The notes: generated from the letters alone by a model not told the origin. A DNA stretch of 64,000 nucleotides from an uncultured Pelagibacteraceae bacterium (GCA_902574215.1 CACGMR010000001.1:85154-149153); one strand, 5' to 3'; counted from the first letter of the stretch, positions 10,787-20,721 are shown. A program made the numbers and translations.

Positions 10787-11568
10787 TTTTTCTTTCTTTT
10801 AACTGAAGATAATTTAGTTACATTTACTGCTGAAACATTAGATTGTTCATGAAGTATACCTAATCTTTTAGCAACCTCAGTATATGCTGGAATTAAATCA
10901 CCCAGATCTTTTCTAAACCTATCTTTATCTAATTTTTTTTCTGTAATACTGTCCCACAATCTGCAAGTATCAGGACTAATTTCATCTGCCAAAATAACTT
11001 CATTTTTTCCATCAATTTTAACTCTCCCAAATTCTAATTTAAAATCGATAAGTTTAATTCCGACACCTCTAAACATCCCAATCATAAAATCATTAATCCT
11101 TAAAATCATTTTTTTAACTTTATCTATTTCTATTTTTGATGCCCAATCAAATGCTAAAATATGCTCTTCAGATATTAATGGATCTCCAAGCTTGTCATCT
11201 TTTAAGCAGTATTCAATTAGAGGTTCTTTTAAAACAGTACCATCCTCAATGCCCAATCTTTTAGTAATTGAACCTGTTGCAACATTTCTCACAATAAATT
11301 CTATCGGAATTATTTCTACAAGCTTTATAATTTGCTCACGCATATTTAATCTTTTAACTAAATGATTTTTGATTCCTATTTGAGAGAGGTTAGAAAGTAT
11401 ATGTTCTGAAATTCTATTGTTTAGAACACCTTTACCCTCAATTGTAGTTTTTTTTTGATTATTAAATGCAGTTGCATCATCTTTAAAATATTGAATAACT
11501 AAGTTTTTATCATTTGTTGTATAAATGATTTTAGCTTTTCCTTCGTATAATTTTTTACCTTTTTTCAT
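10783..11568 (-). CDS. purC: SAICAR synthetase
   Basis: [34 protein letters not shown]. Confidence 0.95.
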   Translation of the reverse strand: MKKGKKLYEGKAKIIYTTNDKNLVIQYFKDDATAFNNQKKTTIEGKGVLNNRISEHILSNLSQIGIKNHLVKRLNMREQIIKLVEIIPIEFIVRNVATGSITKRLGIEDGTVLKEPLIEYCLKDDKLGDPLISEEHILAFDWASKIEIDKVKKMILRINDFMIGMFRGVGIKLIDFKLEFGRVKIDGKNEVILADEISPDTCRLWDSITEKKLDKDRFRKDLGDLIPAYTEVAKRLGILHEQSNVSAVNVTKLSSVKRKKK

Positions 11569-12860
11569 TATTTAAAAACTCTTCTAAATATAAAATCTAC
11601 ATTTTTAAAGTGTTTAGAATAATTAAATATAGATTTTAGTTTTTTTGGTGAAATTTTACTTTTTATCAATTTATCAGATGAAATGACGTCAATTAAATTT
11701 AAATTTTCTGCAAAACATTTTTTTGCATAAGATTGAATCAATCTGTAAGATTTTTCTCTACTTAATCCTGTTTTAGTTAATTCCAACATAACTTCTTGAG
11801 AAAAAATTAAACCTTTTGTTAAATTTAAGTTTTTCAGCATTTTTTTTGGATAAACAATCATATTATCTAAAATATTTGTAAGTCTAACTAATGCAAAATC
11901 AGTTGTTATATTAGCATCTGGTCCGATATTTCTTTCAACACTTGAATGAGAAATATCTCTTTCATGCCAAAGAGCAATGTTTTCAAGTGCTGGTACAACT
12001 GAACTTCTAACCATTCTAGCTAAACCGGTAAGATTTTCACTTAAGATAGGATTTTTTTTATGAGGCATTGCGGAGGATCCTTTTTGATTTTTAGAGAAAT
12101 ATTCTTGTAGTTCATAAACCTCAGTTCTTTGTAAGTGTCTTATTTCAACTGCTACTCTCTCTATTGAACCTGCAATAATTCCTAAAACAGAAAAATAAAA
12201 TGCATGTCTGTCTCTTGGAATTACTTGTGTAGATATTGGCTCAACTTTTAGACCTAATTTTTTGGCAACATGTTTTTCAACGTTTGGATTAATATTGGCA
12301 AATGTACCAACAGCCCCAGAAATTGCACAAGTTGATACTTCTTCAATAGCATCTTTTAGTCTTTTTCTATTTCTTTTAAATTCCTCATAGAACGAAGCCA
12401 ATTTTAACCCAAAAGTAATTGGCTCAGCATGGATACCGTGACTTCTTCCCATACACGGTGTAAATTTATTTTTTTTGGCTTGTTTTTTTAAAACTTTTAA
12501 AATTTGATCTATATCTTTTAAAATGATTTTACCTGATTGGACCAATTGAATATTAAAACTAGTATCTAGAACATCAGATGAGGTCATACCCTGATGAAGG
12601 TATCTAGCTTTAATTCCAGCTTTTTCAGTAACAGAAGTTAGAAAAGCTATTACATCGTGTTTTACCTCAGATTCTATTTTGTGAATTCTGCTTACATTAA
12701 TTCTAGCTTTTTTTCTTACAACTGAAGCAACACCTCTTGGAATTTGTCCAAGTTTTTCCATTGCCTCAGCAGCTGCAACTTCTACATTTAACCAGATTTT
12801 ATATTTATTTTCTTCTGACCAAATATCAGTTAATTCTTTTCGCGAGTATCTTTTAATCAT
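11568..12860 (-). CDS. purB: Adenylosuccinate lyase
   Basis: [36 protein letters not shown] signature. Confidence 0.95.
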   Translation of the reverse strand: MIKRYSRKELTDIWSEENKYKIWLNVEVAAAEAMEKLGQIPRGVASVVRKKARINVSRIHKIESEVKHDVIAFLTSVTEKAGIKARYLHQGMTSSDVLDTSFNIQLVQSGKIILKDIDQILKVLKKQAKKNKFTPCMGRSHGIHAEPITFGLKLASFYEEFKRNRKRLKDAIEEVSTCAISGAVGTFANINPNVEKHVAKKLGLKVEPISTQVIPRDRHAFYFSVLGIIAGSIERVAVEIRHLQRTEVYELQEYFSKNQKGSSAMPHKKNPILSENLTGLARMVRSSVVPALENIALWHERDISHSSVERNIGPDANITTDFALVRLTNILDNMIVYPKKMLKNLNLTKGLIFSQEVMLELTKTGLSREKSYRLIQSYAKKCFAENLNLIDVISSDKLIKSKISPKKLKSIFNYSKHFKNVDFIFRRVFK

Positions 12861-12863
12861 TAA

Positions 12864-13634
12864 TTATAAGTATGGAGGCTTTGAATAACCTTTAGCAGAT
12901 TCTGTAAAGATTTCATAACCATTTTCAGTAATTCCTAACGTATGTTCAAATTGTACAGATAAAGATTTATCTTTTGTAACAGCTGTCCAACCATCATTCA
13001 ACATTTTTACATCATATTTACCTGCATTTATCATTGGTTCTATCGTAAATGTCATACCAGGTCTTAATTCCATGCCTGTATTTTTTTTACCATAGTGTAA
13101 AATATTTGGTGGCTCATGAAATGTTGTGCTTATTCCGTGACCACAAAAGTCTCTAACAACTGAAAATCCTTTTTCTTCTACAAATGATTGAATTTCATAA
13201 CCAATATCTCCTAATTTAATACCAGGTTTTAAAATTTTAATAGCTCTCATCATAGATTCATAAGTAACATCTATAAGATTTTTTAACTTAACCGGAGTTT
13301 TTCCAACACAAAACATTCTACTTGTATCCCCGTAGTGCTCATCTACAATTGCAGTTACATCTACATTAATTGCATCACCTTCTTGTAAAATTCTATCAGA
13401 TGGTATTCCGTGACATACAACATGATTTAAAGACGTACATAAAGATTTTGTAAATCCCCTGTAATATAGTGGAGCTGAATAACCACCATTATCTCTAATA
13501 AACTCATATCCTAAGTTGTCGATGTAATCTGTAGAAACACCTTCTTTGATATTTTCAGTTAACATATCTAGAGTTCTTGCAGCCAGTTTTCCTGCGACTC
13601 TCATTTTTTCAAATTTTTCTTTATAATCAGTCAT
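12864..13634 (-). CDS. map: Methionine aminopeptidase type I
   Basis: NHVVCHGIPS, NVDVTAIVDEHYGDTSRMF, FCGHGIST, FTIEPMIN, FEHTLGIT. Confidence 0.95.
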   Translation of the reverse strand: MTDYKEKFEKMRVAGKLAARTLDMLTENIKEGVSTDYIDNLGYEFIRDNGGYSAPLYYRGFTKSLCTSLNHVVCHGIPSDRILQEGDAINVDVTAIVDEHYGDTSRMFCVGKTPVKLKNLIDVTYESMMRAIKILKPGIKLGDIGYEIQSFVEEKGFSVVRDFCGHGISTTFHEPPNILHYGKKNTGMELRPGMTFTIEPMINAGKYDVKMLNDGWTAVTKDKSLSVQFEHTLGITENGYEIFTESAKGYSKPPYL

Positions 13635-14325
13635 CTATAATTTTTAATTTTTTATCTATAAAAATTTTCTTAGAACTTATATCACATCTATAAGCCAAAA
13701 AATTAACACCTGCTTTTTTAGCTTTTAGGTAGGCGTTGTAATATTCTTCATCTATATCTTTAGCTATTTTAAAATATTTCATATTTTGAATTTGAACTAA
13801 AAATATTAAGTATGTTTTATAACTTTTTTTTATGGCATCAATAAGGGTTAATAAATGCTTAATTCCTCTAGTTGTTGGCGCATCTGGAAATTCAGCGGTA
13901 TCTTTATTTCTAAATAATGTAACGTTTTTGACCTCAACAAAAGTTTTTTGATCCTTTTTTTCTAATAAAAAATCAAATCTAGTTTTCTTATTAAAAAAAA
14001 CCTCTGCTTTTAAGGAGTCATTATTTTTAAGTTCATTTATAAGATTGTTGTTAAGTCCATGCTCAACTATTCTATTTGCCATATGAGTGTTTACACCAAC
14101 TAAATTTTTTCTAGATTTAATAATTTCTAATCCATATTTAAGTTTTCGTTTTGGATCGTTATTAGGAAGCAAATAAACTTCATTACCTTTATCTAGCAAA
14201 CCTTTCATTGAACCTGTGTTAGGACAGTGAGCTGTGACAATATCTTTACCCAGCTTTACGTCAGTAAAAAACCTTTTATAACGTTTGATTAGTTTGCCTT
14301 TTATTAAAGACTTGGTAAATTCCAT
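13627..14325 (-). CDS. sfsA: SfsA-like sugar fermentation stimulation protein / DNA-binding
   Basis: CPNTGSMKGL, FVEVKNVTL, FPDAPTTRGIKHL. Confidence 0.9.
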   Translation of the reverse strand: MEFTKSLIKGKLIKRYKRFFTDVKLGKDIVTAHCPNTGSMKGLLDKGNEVYLLPNNDPKRKLKYGLEIIKSRKNLVGVNTHMANRIVEHGLNNNLINELKNNDSLKAEVFFNKKTRFDFLLEKKDQKTFVEVKNVTLFRNKDTAEFPDAPTTRGIKHLLTLIDAIKKSYKTYLIFLVQIQNMKYFKIAKDIDEEYYNAYLKAKKAGVNFLAYRCDISSKKIFIDKKLKIIDD

Positions 14326-14345
14326 TACTAAATTATATATTTCAT

Positions 14346-15095
14346 ATGGATAAAAAAGTAAAAGTTAATGCATCGATTTTAATCATTGGTAATGAAATTT
14401 TATCTGGCAGAACTCAAGACACAAATACCTCAACCTTAGCAATTTGGCTTAATTCAATTGGAGTAAATGTTGCTGAAGTAAGAGTAATACCTGATGTTGA
14501 AGATATTATTGTTAATAATTTAAATTTACTTAGATCCACACATGACTATGTTTTTACAACTGGTGGTATTGGACCTACCCATGATGATATTACCGCTCAA
14601 TCAGTATCAAAGGCTTTTGGAATAAAATATGAAGTTCACAAAGAAGCTTTTAAAATATTAGAAGCTTATTACCAACCAGGTGAATTTAATGATGGAAGAC
14701 AAAAGATGGCATGGATGCCGGAGAATGCAAAATTAATTTTAAACCCAACAAGTGGTGCGCCCGGATTTAATGTTGAAAATGTTTTTTCTTTACCAGGGGT
14801 TCCATCAATTTTAAAATCAATGTTAGGTGGCTTAACTAATATTATAGTAGGGGGCAAACCTATTAAAAGTCTTACAATCAGTTTAAGAACTGTTGAAAGT
14901 GAAATAGCTAACTCTTTAACAAAAGTTCAAAATGACAATCAAGATGTAGAAATAGGAAGTTATCCATTTTTTCATGCAGGCAAATTAGGTGTTTCAATTG
15001 TAATAAGGTCTGAGGACCAAAGTAAAATTGATAATTGTAATTCTCAAATTTTAAAATTTGTGAATGAGAAAAAAATTGAGGTAGTAGATAGATAA
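14346..15095 (+). CDS. CinA N-terminal / MoaB-like molybdopterin-binding domain protein
   Basis: IIGNEILSGRTQDTN, FTTGGIGPTHDDITA. Confidence 0.85.
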   Translation: MDKKVKVNASILIIGNEILSGRTQDTNTSTLAIWLNSIGVNVAEVRVIPDVEDIIVNNLNLLRSTHDYVFTTGGIGPTHDDITAQSVSKAFGIKYEVHKEAFKILEAYYQPGEFNDGRQKMAWMPENAKLILNPTSGAPGFNVENVFSLPGVPSILKSMLGGLTNIIVGGKPIKSLTISLRTVESEIANSLTKVQNDNQDVEIGSYPFFHAGKLGVSIVIRSEDQSKIDNCNSQILKFVNEKKIEVVDR

Positions 15096-15496
15096 TGCTA
15101 TATTTTGCTTATGGAAGTAATCTTCATCACTTTCAGATGAAGCGAAGATGTAAAGATAGTGTTTTTTTAAAAAAAATAAATTTAAAAGATTTCAGATTAA
15201 CATTTAGAAGCAAGTACAGAGCTGCAGATATAGAGCCAAAAAAAAAATCTATTGTACCAGGTGCGTTATTTGAAATTTCTAAAAGTGATGAAAAAAAATT
15301 AGATGTTTATGAGGATTTTCCAAATTTATATAAAAAACATTACTTTTATTATTATGGAAAAAAAATTATGACATATACCATGGTAAGAAAAACACCATTT
15401 AAATTTCCAACAGAAAGATACCTAAATATAGTGAAACGAGGTTATAAAGATTGTAAATTAGATATTAAATTTCTTAAACAAGCATTAAAAATTTAA
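15095..15496 (+). CDS. Gamma-glutamylcyclotransferase-like protein
   Basis: YFAYGSNL motif at N-terminus, ~130 aa. Confidence 0.75.
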   Translation: MLYFAYGSNLHHFQMKRRCKDSVFLKKINLKDFRLTFRSKYRAADIEPKKKSIVPGALFEISKSDEKKLDVYEDFPNLYKKHYFYYYGKKIMTYTMVRKTPFKFPTERYLNIVKRGYKDCKLDIKFLKQALKI

Positions 15497-15538
15497 TATA
15501 TTGTTATTTACCAGTTTTAAAAAAAATAAGATTTAATT

Positions 15539-16132
15539 ATGCGTTATAAAAAAAATAATACTAAATATTCCTTAAAGAAGTCAATCAATCAACATCAGAC
15601 TGTATTTGAAAATTTACATAAAAATGAAAAAACCATAGTTGGTTGTATAAAATTAATTGTTCAACAATTAAGAAAAAAAGGAAAAATTTTAATTTGTGGT
15701 AATGGAGGATCTGCTGCAGATGCACAACATTTGGTTGCTGAGCTTTTAGTAAGATTGAAACCTAATAGTAATAGAGCTCCTTTGCCAGCTATATCTTTGG
15801 CTATGGACACCTCTACAATTACTGCCTGCTCAAATGATTTGGGTTATGACAATCTTTTCTCAAGGAATTTTAAAGCCTTACATAATAAAAATGATATTTT
15901 GATTGTAATTTCAACATCAGGAAATTCAAAAAATATTATTAATGTTCTTAAAGAGGCAAAAAAAAATAAAATAATAACCATAGGTTTTCTAGGTTCTGGT
16001 GGTGGTAAAGCTAAAAAATTTTGCCGTAAATCAATAATAGTCAAATCTAACAATGTAGCGCGTATACAAGAGGCGCATATTTTTTTAGGACATTACATTA
16101 TTGAACAAGTGGAAAATAACTTTTTTAATTAA
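15539..16132 (+). CDS. gmhA: Sedoheptulose 7-phosphate isomerase-like SIS protein
   Basis: GNGGSAADAQHLVAELLVR, ISTSGNSKNI, EAHIFLGHYI. Confidence 0.85.
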   Translation: MRYKKNNTKYSLKKSINQHQTVFENLHKNEKTIVGCIKLIVQQLRKKGKILICGNGGSAADAQHLVAELLVRLKPNSNRAPLPAISLAMDTSTITACSNDLGYDNLFSRNFKALHNKNDILIVISTSGNSKNIINVLKEAKKNKIITIGFLGSGGGKAKKFCRKSIIVKSNNVARIQEAHIFLGHYIIEQVENNFFN

Positions 16133-17304
16133 AAGGCAGAATTTAAAATATCACAAATTTTTTTTATTTTTTCTTTTTTTAAATTTGGATAATTGCCAAT
16201 GTAATAAGAAAAATCATGAATGTGTTGAACTTCTTTAAAATTTTTTAAATTAATTTTTGATATATATTTTTTTACATAGGGTTGTAATAGTTGGTTGCCA
16301 CCACCAGCCATTCCACGTCTAAACTCAATATTATTCTTATTCATTACGTTTTCGAGTTTATTTCTATTATAATTACTTTTTTTTCTAAGAATTAATGTAA
16401 AAGCGTAATTGCAACTACCTTTTGTTTTAAAGTCGGTTCTAAATTTAGAATTATCAATAAATTTTAAAAAAAAATCAAAATTTTTAATTCTTTTTTTATT
16501 ATTTGAGTTCAATTTTTTTAATTGACTAATACCTATCAAAGCTCCAATCTCGTTATTTCTCATATTAAAACCAGGAAGCATAAAAACAAATTTAGAATTT
16601 AACCTTTTATATTTAGATAAAATTTGACTTTGCCTTTTTTGGTTTCCAATTTCTCTCAGCATGCCGTGAGATCTTATCATTCTTGCATACTCATATATTT
16701 TTTTGTCATTAGTTGAAATCATGCCACCCTCTATTGTTGACATATGATGAGCATAATAAAATGAAAAATTTGACATTAAACCAAAAGTGCCTAATTTTTT
16801 TCCCTTAAATGTAGCTCCATGAGATTCACAAACATCTTCTATTATAGGTATATTTCTTTTTTTTAGTTCTTTAAGTAAATTTTCACTAAATGAATTAAAT
16901 CCCAGAACATGTGTTATAAAAACTGCTCTGGTTTTTTTTGAAATTTTTCTTAGCACTTGATCCTCATTCATTCCTAAATTTTTAGGATTTATATCAACAA
17001 AGATTGGTTTAAAATTATTTAATATAACTGAACTTATGTCAGAAACCCATGTGAGAGTGGGCACAATTACTTCACCAGTTCCATATATTTCTCTAAGTAT
17101 GAACATGGACAGAAAATTAGCTGATGAACCAGAATTTACAAAAGTACTATACTTTACACCAAGCCAATTTGACCAATTTTTCTCAAATTTTCTTACAAAT
17201 TTTGATTGAGTTAAAATAGGGTTGCTTGAATTTAATAATTTTTTAACACCAATAAAATCAGTTTTATCAAAATTATTGGTCATTAACTTGTGTTCAAATT
17301 TCAT
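16129..17304 (-). CDS. DegT/AHBA-family enzyme of the ColD/E1 (3-dehydratase) type
   Basis: DegT fold; internal-aldimine region reads SFYYAHHMSTIEGG, i.e. His where PLP-Lys normally sits, as in ColD/RfbH(E1). Confidence 0.75.
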   Translation of the reverse strand: MKFEHKLMTNNFDKTDFIGVKKLLNSSNPILTQSKFVRKFEKNWSNWLGVKYSTFVNSGSSANFLSMFILREIYGTGEVIVPTLTWVSDISSVILNNFKPIFVDINPKNLGMNEDQVLRKISKKTRAVFITHVLGFNSFSENLLKELKKRNIPIIEDVCESHGATFKGKKLGTFGLMSNFSFYYAHHMSTIEGGMISTNDKKIYEYARMIRSHGMLREIGNQKRQSQILSKYKRLNSKFVFMLPGFNMRNNEIGALIGISQLKKLNSNNKKRIKNFDFFLKFIDNSKFRTDFKTKGSCNYAFTLILRKKSNYNRNKLENVMNKNNIEFRRGMAGGGNQLLQPYVKKYISKINLKNFKEVQHIHDFSYYIGNYPNLKKEKIKKICDILNSAF

Positions 17305-17475
17305 AAAATATAAATTTAATATTTTTATATATACATATTTTAAAATATGTAACCAGCTAATAACATTGCATGTAAGTTATATTAAAGTAATATTGTATAT
17401 ATAAATTAAAAAATTTTACTTATTCCTCTTGTTCAATTATAAATATTAGCATAAACACCCATGAAATTCATTAAT

Positions 17476-17524
17476 GCCCTCGTGGTGAAATTGGTAGACA
17501 CAAAGGACTTAAAAGCCGAGGGAT
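17476..17524 (+). pseudogene. Truncated tRNA-Leu(TAA): 5' half plus 3' acceptor-strand remnant (left edge of island 1)
   Basis: gccctcgtggtgaaattggtagacacaaaggacttaaaa identical to the intact gene at 30415, then gccgaggga. Confidence 0.9.
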
Positions 17525-17625
17525 AGAAGTTAAAGTCAGTCCATAGTAGTCCAAGATAGTCTAAAACATCCTATAAAATCTCATAAGTTTAATTTGGCTT
17601 TCAATTAAGATTAGAAAATAAGACT
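17525..17625. repeat. Conserved island left-end sequence (copy at 29068-29168)
   Basis: gtcagtccatagtagtccaagatagtctaaaacatcctataaaatctcataagtttaat is nearly identical to the 29 kb copy; AGTCCATAGT/AGTCCAAGAT/AGTCTAAAAC/ATCCTATAAA phased at 10 bp. Confidence 0.85.
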
Positions 17626-17641
17626 TAATTAATTTGTGAAA

Positions 17642-17660
17642 ACCAGCACAAGACCAGCAC
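17642..17660. repeat. Paired direct repeat ACCAGCAC-AAG-ACCAGCAC, island 1 left
   Basis: Identical 19-mer recurs at 28917-28935. Confidence 0.9.
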
Positions 17661-17761
17661 ATAGAATGATAAATATTGTATAGTAAAATAATGAAAAAAC
17701 TTTTAGGGATCGTGATTCTTGGTTTATTCTTCAGTGGGAATTCTTTTAGGGAGGTAAGTTA

Positions 17762-18550
17762 ATGCATTTTCTTTACATTTTAGCGGCAATTCTGCCAGCT
17801 ATTTTAATTTTAATTTACTCTTATAAGCAAGACTCTTTTCCTGAACCACCAAAAATAGTTTTTAAAACTTTCCTTTTTGGTTGCGCAACAATTCTTGGAA
17901 TAGATTTAATAATATCAGAACTAGATAGTTTTAGTGATAACAATTTAAGCGGAGAAACATATAATTTTTTTGATACTTTTATAAGAGCGGCTTTTGTAGA
18001 GGAGTTTTTTAAATTTTGTGTAATTGTTTTTTATTGCACAAGAAAAACAGCTTTTGATGAACCAATGGATGGTTTAGTTTATGGTATAGCGGCATCTTTA
18101 GGTTTTGCAGCTTACGAGAATATCGGTTATGTACTTTATTTTTATAAAGAACCATCATTTGAAATTGCTATATTTAGAGCTTTTACGGCTGTTCCAATGC
18201 ATGCTCTTTGTGGAATTATGATGGGATTTTTAATTTCAAAATGTATTTTTGAAAAAAAAAATAATTACATGAATTTAATTTTAGCCCTTCTGATACCTGT
18301 TAGTATGCATGGGTTATATAATTTTAGTTTCACGAGTGAATTAATTTCACACCAATTAGCATATATGCTGTTGTTTATATTTACCATTATAACAATCATC
18401 ATGTTTAAAAGTTTAAAAAAGAAACAAAAAAAAGGTATAATATTCAATAAAAAATACTTTACGATTTCACTTTATAATTTTGTACAAGTTTCTACAGGGA
18501 TTTTAATTTTTTACTTAGGATTGAATTATTTGGTCTCAATTACAATTTAA
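17762..18550 (+). CDS. PrsW-family intramembrane metalloprotease
   Basis: VEEFFK (EExxK), DEPMDGLVYGIAASLGFAAYENIGY, RAFTAVPMHALCGIMMG; multiple TM segments. Confidence 0.88.
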   Translation: MHFLYILAAILPAILILIYSYKQDSFPEPPKIVFKTFLFGCATILGIDLIISELDSFSDNNLSGETYNFFDTFIRAAFVEEFFKFCVIVFYCTRKTAFDEPMDGLVYGIAASLGFAAYENIGYVLYFYKEPSFEIAIFRAFTAVPMHALCGIMMGFLISKCIFEKKNNYMNLILALLIPVSMHGLYNFSFTSELISHQLAYMLLFIFTIITIIMFKSLKKKQKKGIIFNKKYFTISLYNFVQVSTGILIFYLGLNYLVSITI

Positions 18551-19014
18551 TTTTTTTTATCAATAGAAATTTTTAATTTCATTATTTTGTTTTCTATAGA
18601 CTTAATAGAGTCAAAAATCTCTTTTTTTTCAATTGCACTTATCTCTTCACCTTTATCACTTTTTGGATCCTGAGCTTTTTTAATTACTTCAACAAGTTTT
18701 CCATGAAGAATAGTAAATTTTACTAAAACAGCGTCTAAATCATCATCATTATGTTGATCAATATTTGTAAAATTTGAAGACATTATGTACTCATGTGAGT
18801 TTAGTAGAGGAGGAGCTTTCTTCTTTTTAATACATGCTAAATCTAATTTAATGCTATCATTATGGTCTATTTGTTGAGGTTGATCTGGGTCGCTGCATTT
18901 TCTTAAAAAGGAAACACCTTTACCAATAGCTTCTTCGATTTCGTCTTCACTTAAAATTTTGATAACTTCAGCTACACCATTTTCTATAGATGAGATCTTT
19001 CTTATCTTTGCCAT
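18547..19014 (-). CDS. Hypothetical protein (155 aa)
   Basis: Intact ORF, convergent with PrsW gene; no family recognised. Confidence 0.6.
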   Translation of the reverse strand: MAKIRKISSIENGVAEVIKILSEDEIEEAIGKGVSFLRKCSDPDQPQQIDHNDSIKLDLACIKKKKAPPLLNSHEYIMSSNFTNIDQHNDDDLDAVLVKFTILHGKLVEVIKKAQDPKSDKGEEISAIEKKEIFDSIKSIENKIMKLKISIDKKN

Positions 19015-19128
19015 AAGATATTCTTATAATTAAATAAACATTTATAAAATCACTAATTTATATATTTGTCCAAAATTAATACTGAAATTACACAATAATA
19101 TTAAAAATTATAGTGTAATAGAATTGGT

Positions 19129-19236
19129 ATGAAATTAAACGCCAAAAAAGATAAAAAGATAATGAGAAGGGTATTTGTTATTACTTTGGCTATGATATTA
19201 GCTGCCACCATCATATCTACTGCTTACAGTCTGTAA
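19129..19236 (+). CDS. Possible 35-aa single-TM small protein (not in supplied ORF track)
   Basis: Translation MKLNAKKDKKIMRRVFVITLAMILAATIISTAYSL*; basic N-terminus + hydrophobic helix. Confidence 0.4.
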   Translation: MKLNAKKDKKIMRRVFVITLAMILAATIISTAYSL

Positions 19237-19293
19237 AATATTTTAAATTATAGGATTAAATGGGCTTTTTTTTTATTTCGTATACATTAGTGT

Positions 19294-20721
19294 TTGTATG
19301 TGAAATTTTTTAAACATTTATTCCTTATAATTTGTATTTTGTGCTCACAACAATTAGTTGCAAGTGAATGTGAAAACTTTGAGAATAAAGTTTTATCTAT
19401 TCCTTATCCAGAAAATGGAATGGTTACAGCAGGTGAACAGGCCAGAAACGATCTCGGGATATTTTTTCATCAGGAATATGATTATGACAAAGATGTAATT
19501 AAAATTAAGAGAGATAAAAATAATTACCCTATTTTAAAATTTTCATTTTTCGAAAAGAATTTAGAGCCAAGTAGCTCAATTATTAAAATTGATGAACAAG
19601 ATATTTCTAAATTAACCAAAAATGAAATTGAAAATCTTCTAGATAAAAAAGAGGTTAAAATTTCTACATTACAAGAATCATATGTTGTTAAAGCAGATAA
19701 ATACGATCTATACCCTTTTGAATTAGAGTTCTTTAACATTACTGCAATCGACGAGATAAAAACAAAAGAAGGTGAGTTTACTCTAGATTATAACTTTCAA
19801 GTATCTCATGAAAGGCCTGATTGGATTGAGGCTGGTAGAGAAATTGGAAATTTTACATATTGTTCATTGGAGAAAATTCATGAAAGCAATAAAATTTTTT
19901 CCCCTATTGGAGATTATGAATATTTAGTGCAAATAGGTTATGATCAAGACAAATCTTTTGCTGCCTATGAGCAAAGTTATTATGCAGATTTAGACAAAAC
20001 ATATTCTCTTGCCACTCGATCAGGTGTTGCAAGAATAAAGTCAGATTTTAATTTAAAAAAATTTCCTTTTGATGAACAGGTGTTGATAATTGAGCTATTT
20101 CCACCTTATGGAATAGTTTATAATGAGGACAACTATTACCCCAAACCATTCATCACATCATTTGTACCAAGAAATAATGTTTATTTAGATTTAATAAAAT
20201 ACAAAAATGAAAACTTTTTAAAAGAATGGACTGTTAAAAAAACAGAAATTGACAACATTTTGTATAAAACTAAATCAGCTTCACTGTTTGATAGAAGTAA
20301 AATTAAAGAAGCTATAGAAGATAGAATTCAAATAAAAATTACTGTTGAGAGAAATATTAACTATTTTATTTTTAAAATAATAATTCCAGTATTTTTAATT
20401 TTATCAATTGCGTGGTCTGTAATGTGGATACCACCAAATCAAGTTGAGTCCAGACTTACAACATCGATTGTAGCATTACTTGCTTTAATTGCTTATAACT
20501 TTGTCTTCAATGAAGACATCCCAAAATTATCTTATCTAACAAGCTTGGATAGATACATTTTATTATCTTATTTATTCTGTGCTATTCCAACTTTTCTAAC
20601 TATCTATTTTAGTAGATTGACCAAAAAAGATTATAAAATTGCGATAGCTATCAATAAAAAATCAAGACTATTTGGAATTATTATTTATTTAGTTTCTATA
20701 ATTATTATTTTCACAATTTAA
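19294..20721 (+). CDS. Bacterial pentameric ligand-gated ion channel (Cys-loop superfamily) with extra N-terminal domain
   Basis: FPFDEQVLIIEL (conserved FPFDxQ), M1 IIIPVFLILSIAWSVMW, M2/M3 LTTSIVALLALIAYNFVFNEDIPKLSYLTSLDRYILLSYLF closely follow the GLIC pattern. Confidence 0.87.
   Translation: MYVKFFKHLFLIICILCSQQLVASECENFENKVLSIPYPENGMVTAGEQARNDLGIFFHQEYDYDKDVIKIKRDKNNYPILKFSFFEKNLEPSSSIIKIDEQDISKLTKNEIENLLDKKEVKISTLQESYVVKADKYDLYPFELEFFNITAIDEIKTKEGEFTLDYNFQVSHERPDWIEAGREIGNFTYCSLEKIHESNKIFSPIGDYEYLVQIGYDQDKSFAAYEQSYYADLDKTYSLATRSGVARIKSDFNLKKFPFDEQVLIIELFPPYGIVYNEDNYYPKPFITSFVPRNNVYLDLIKYKNENFLKEWTVKKTEIDNILYKTKSASLFDRSKIKEAIEDRIQIKITVERNINYFIFKIIIPVFLILSIAWSVMWIPPNQVESRLTTSIVALLALIAYNFVFNEDIPKLSYLTSLDRYILLSYLFCAIPTFLTIYFSRLTKKDYKIAIAINKKSRLFGIIIYLVSIIIIFTI

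Noticed and set aside
17525-17585. CRISPR array suspicion from the AGTCC repeats
   Set aside because: 10-bp phased degenerate motif without spacers or cas genes.
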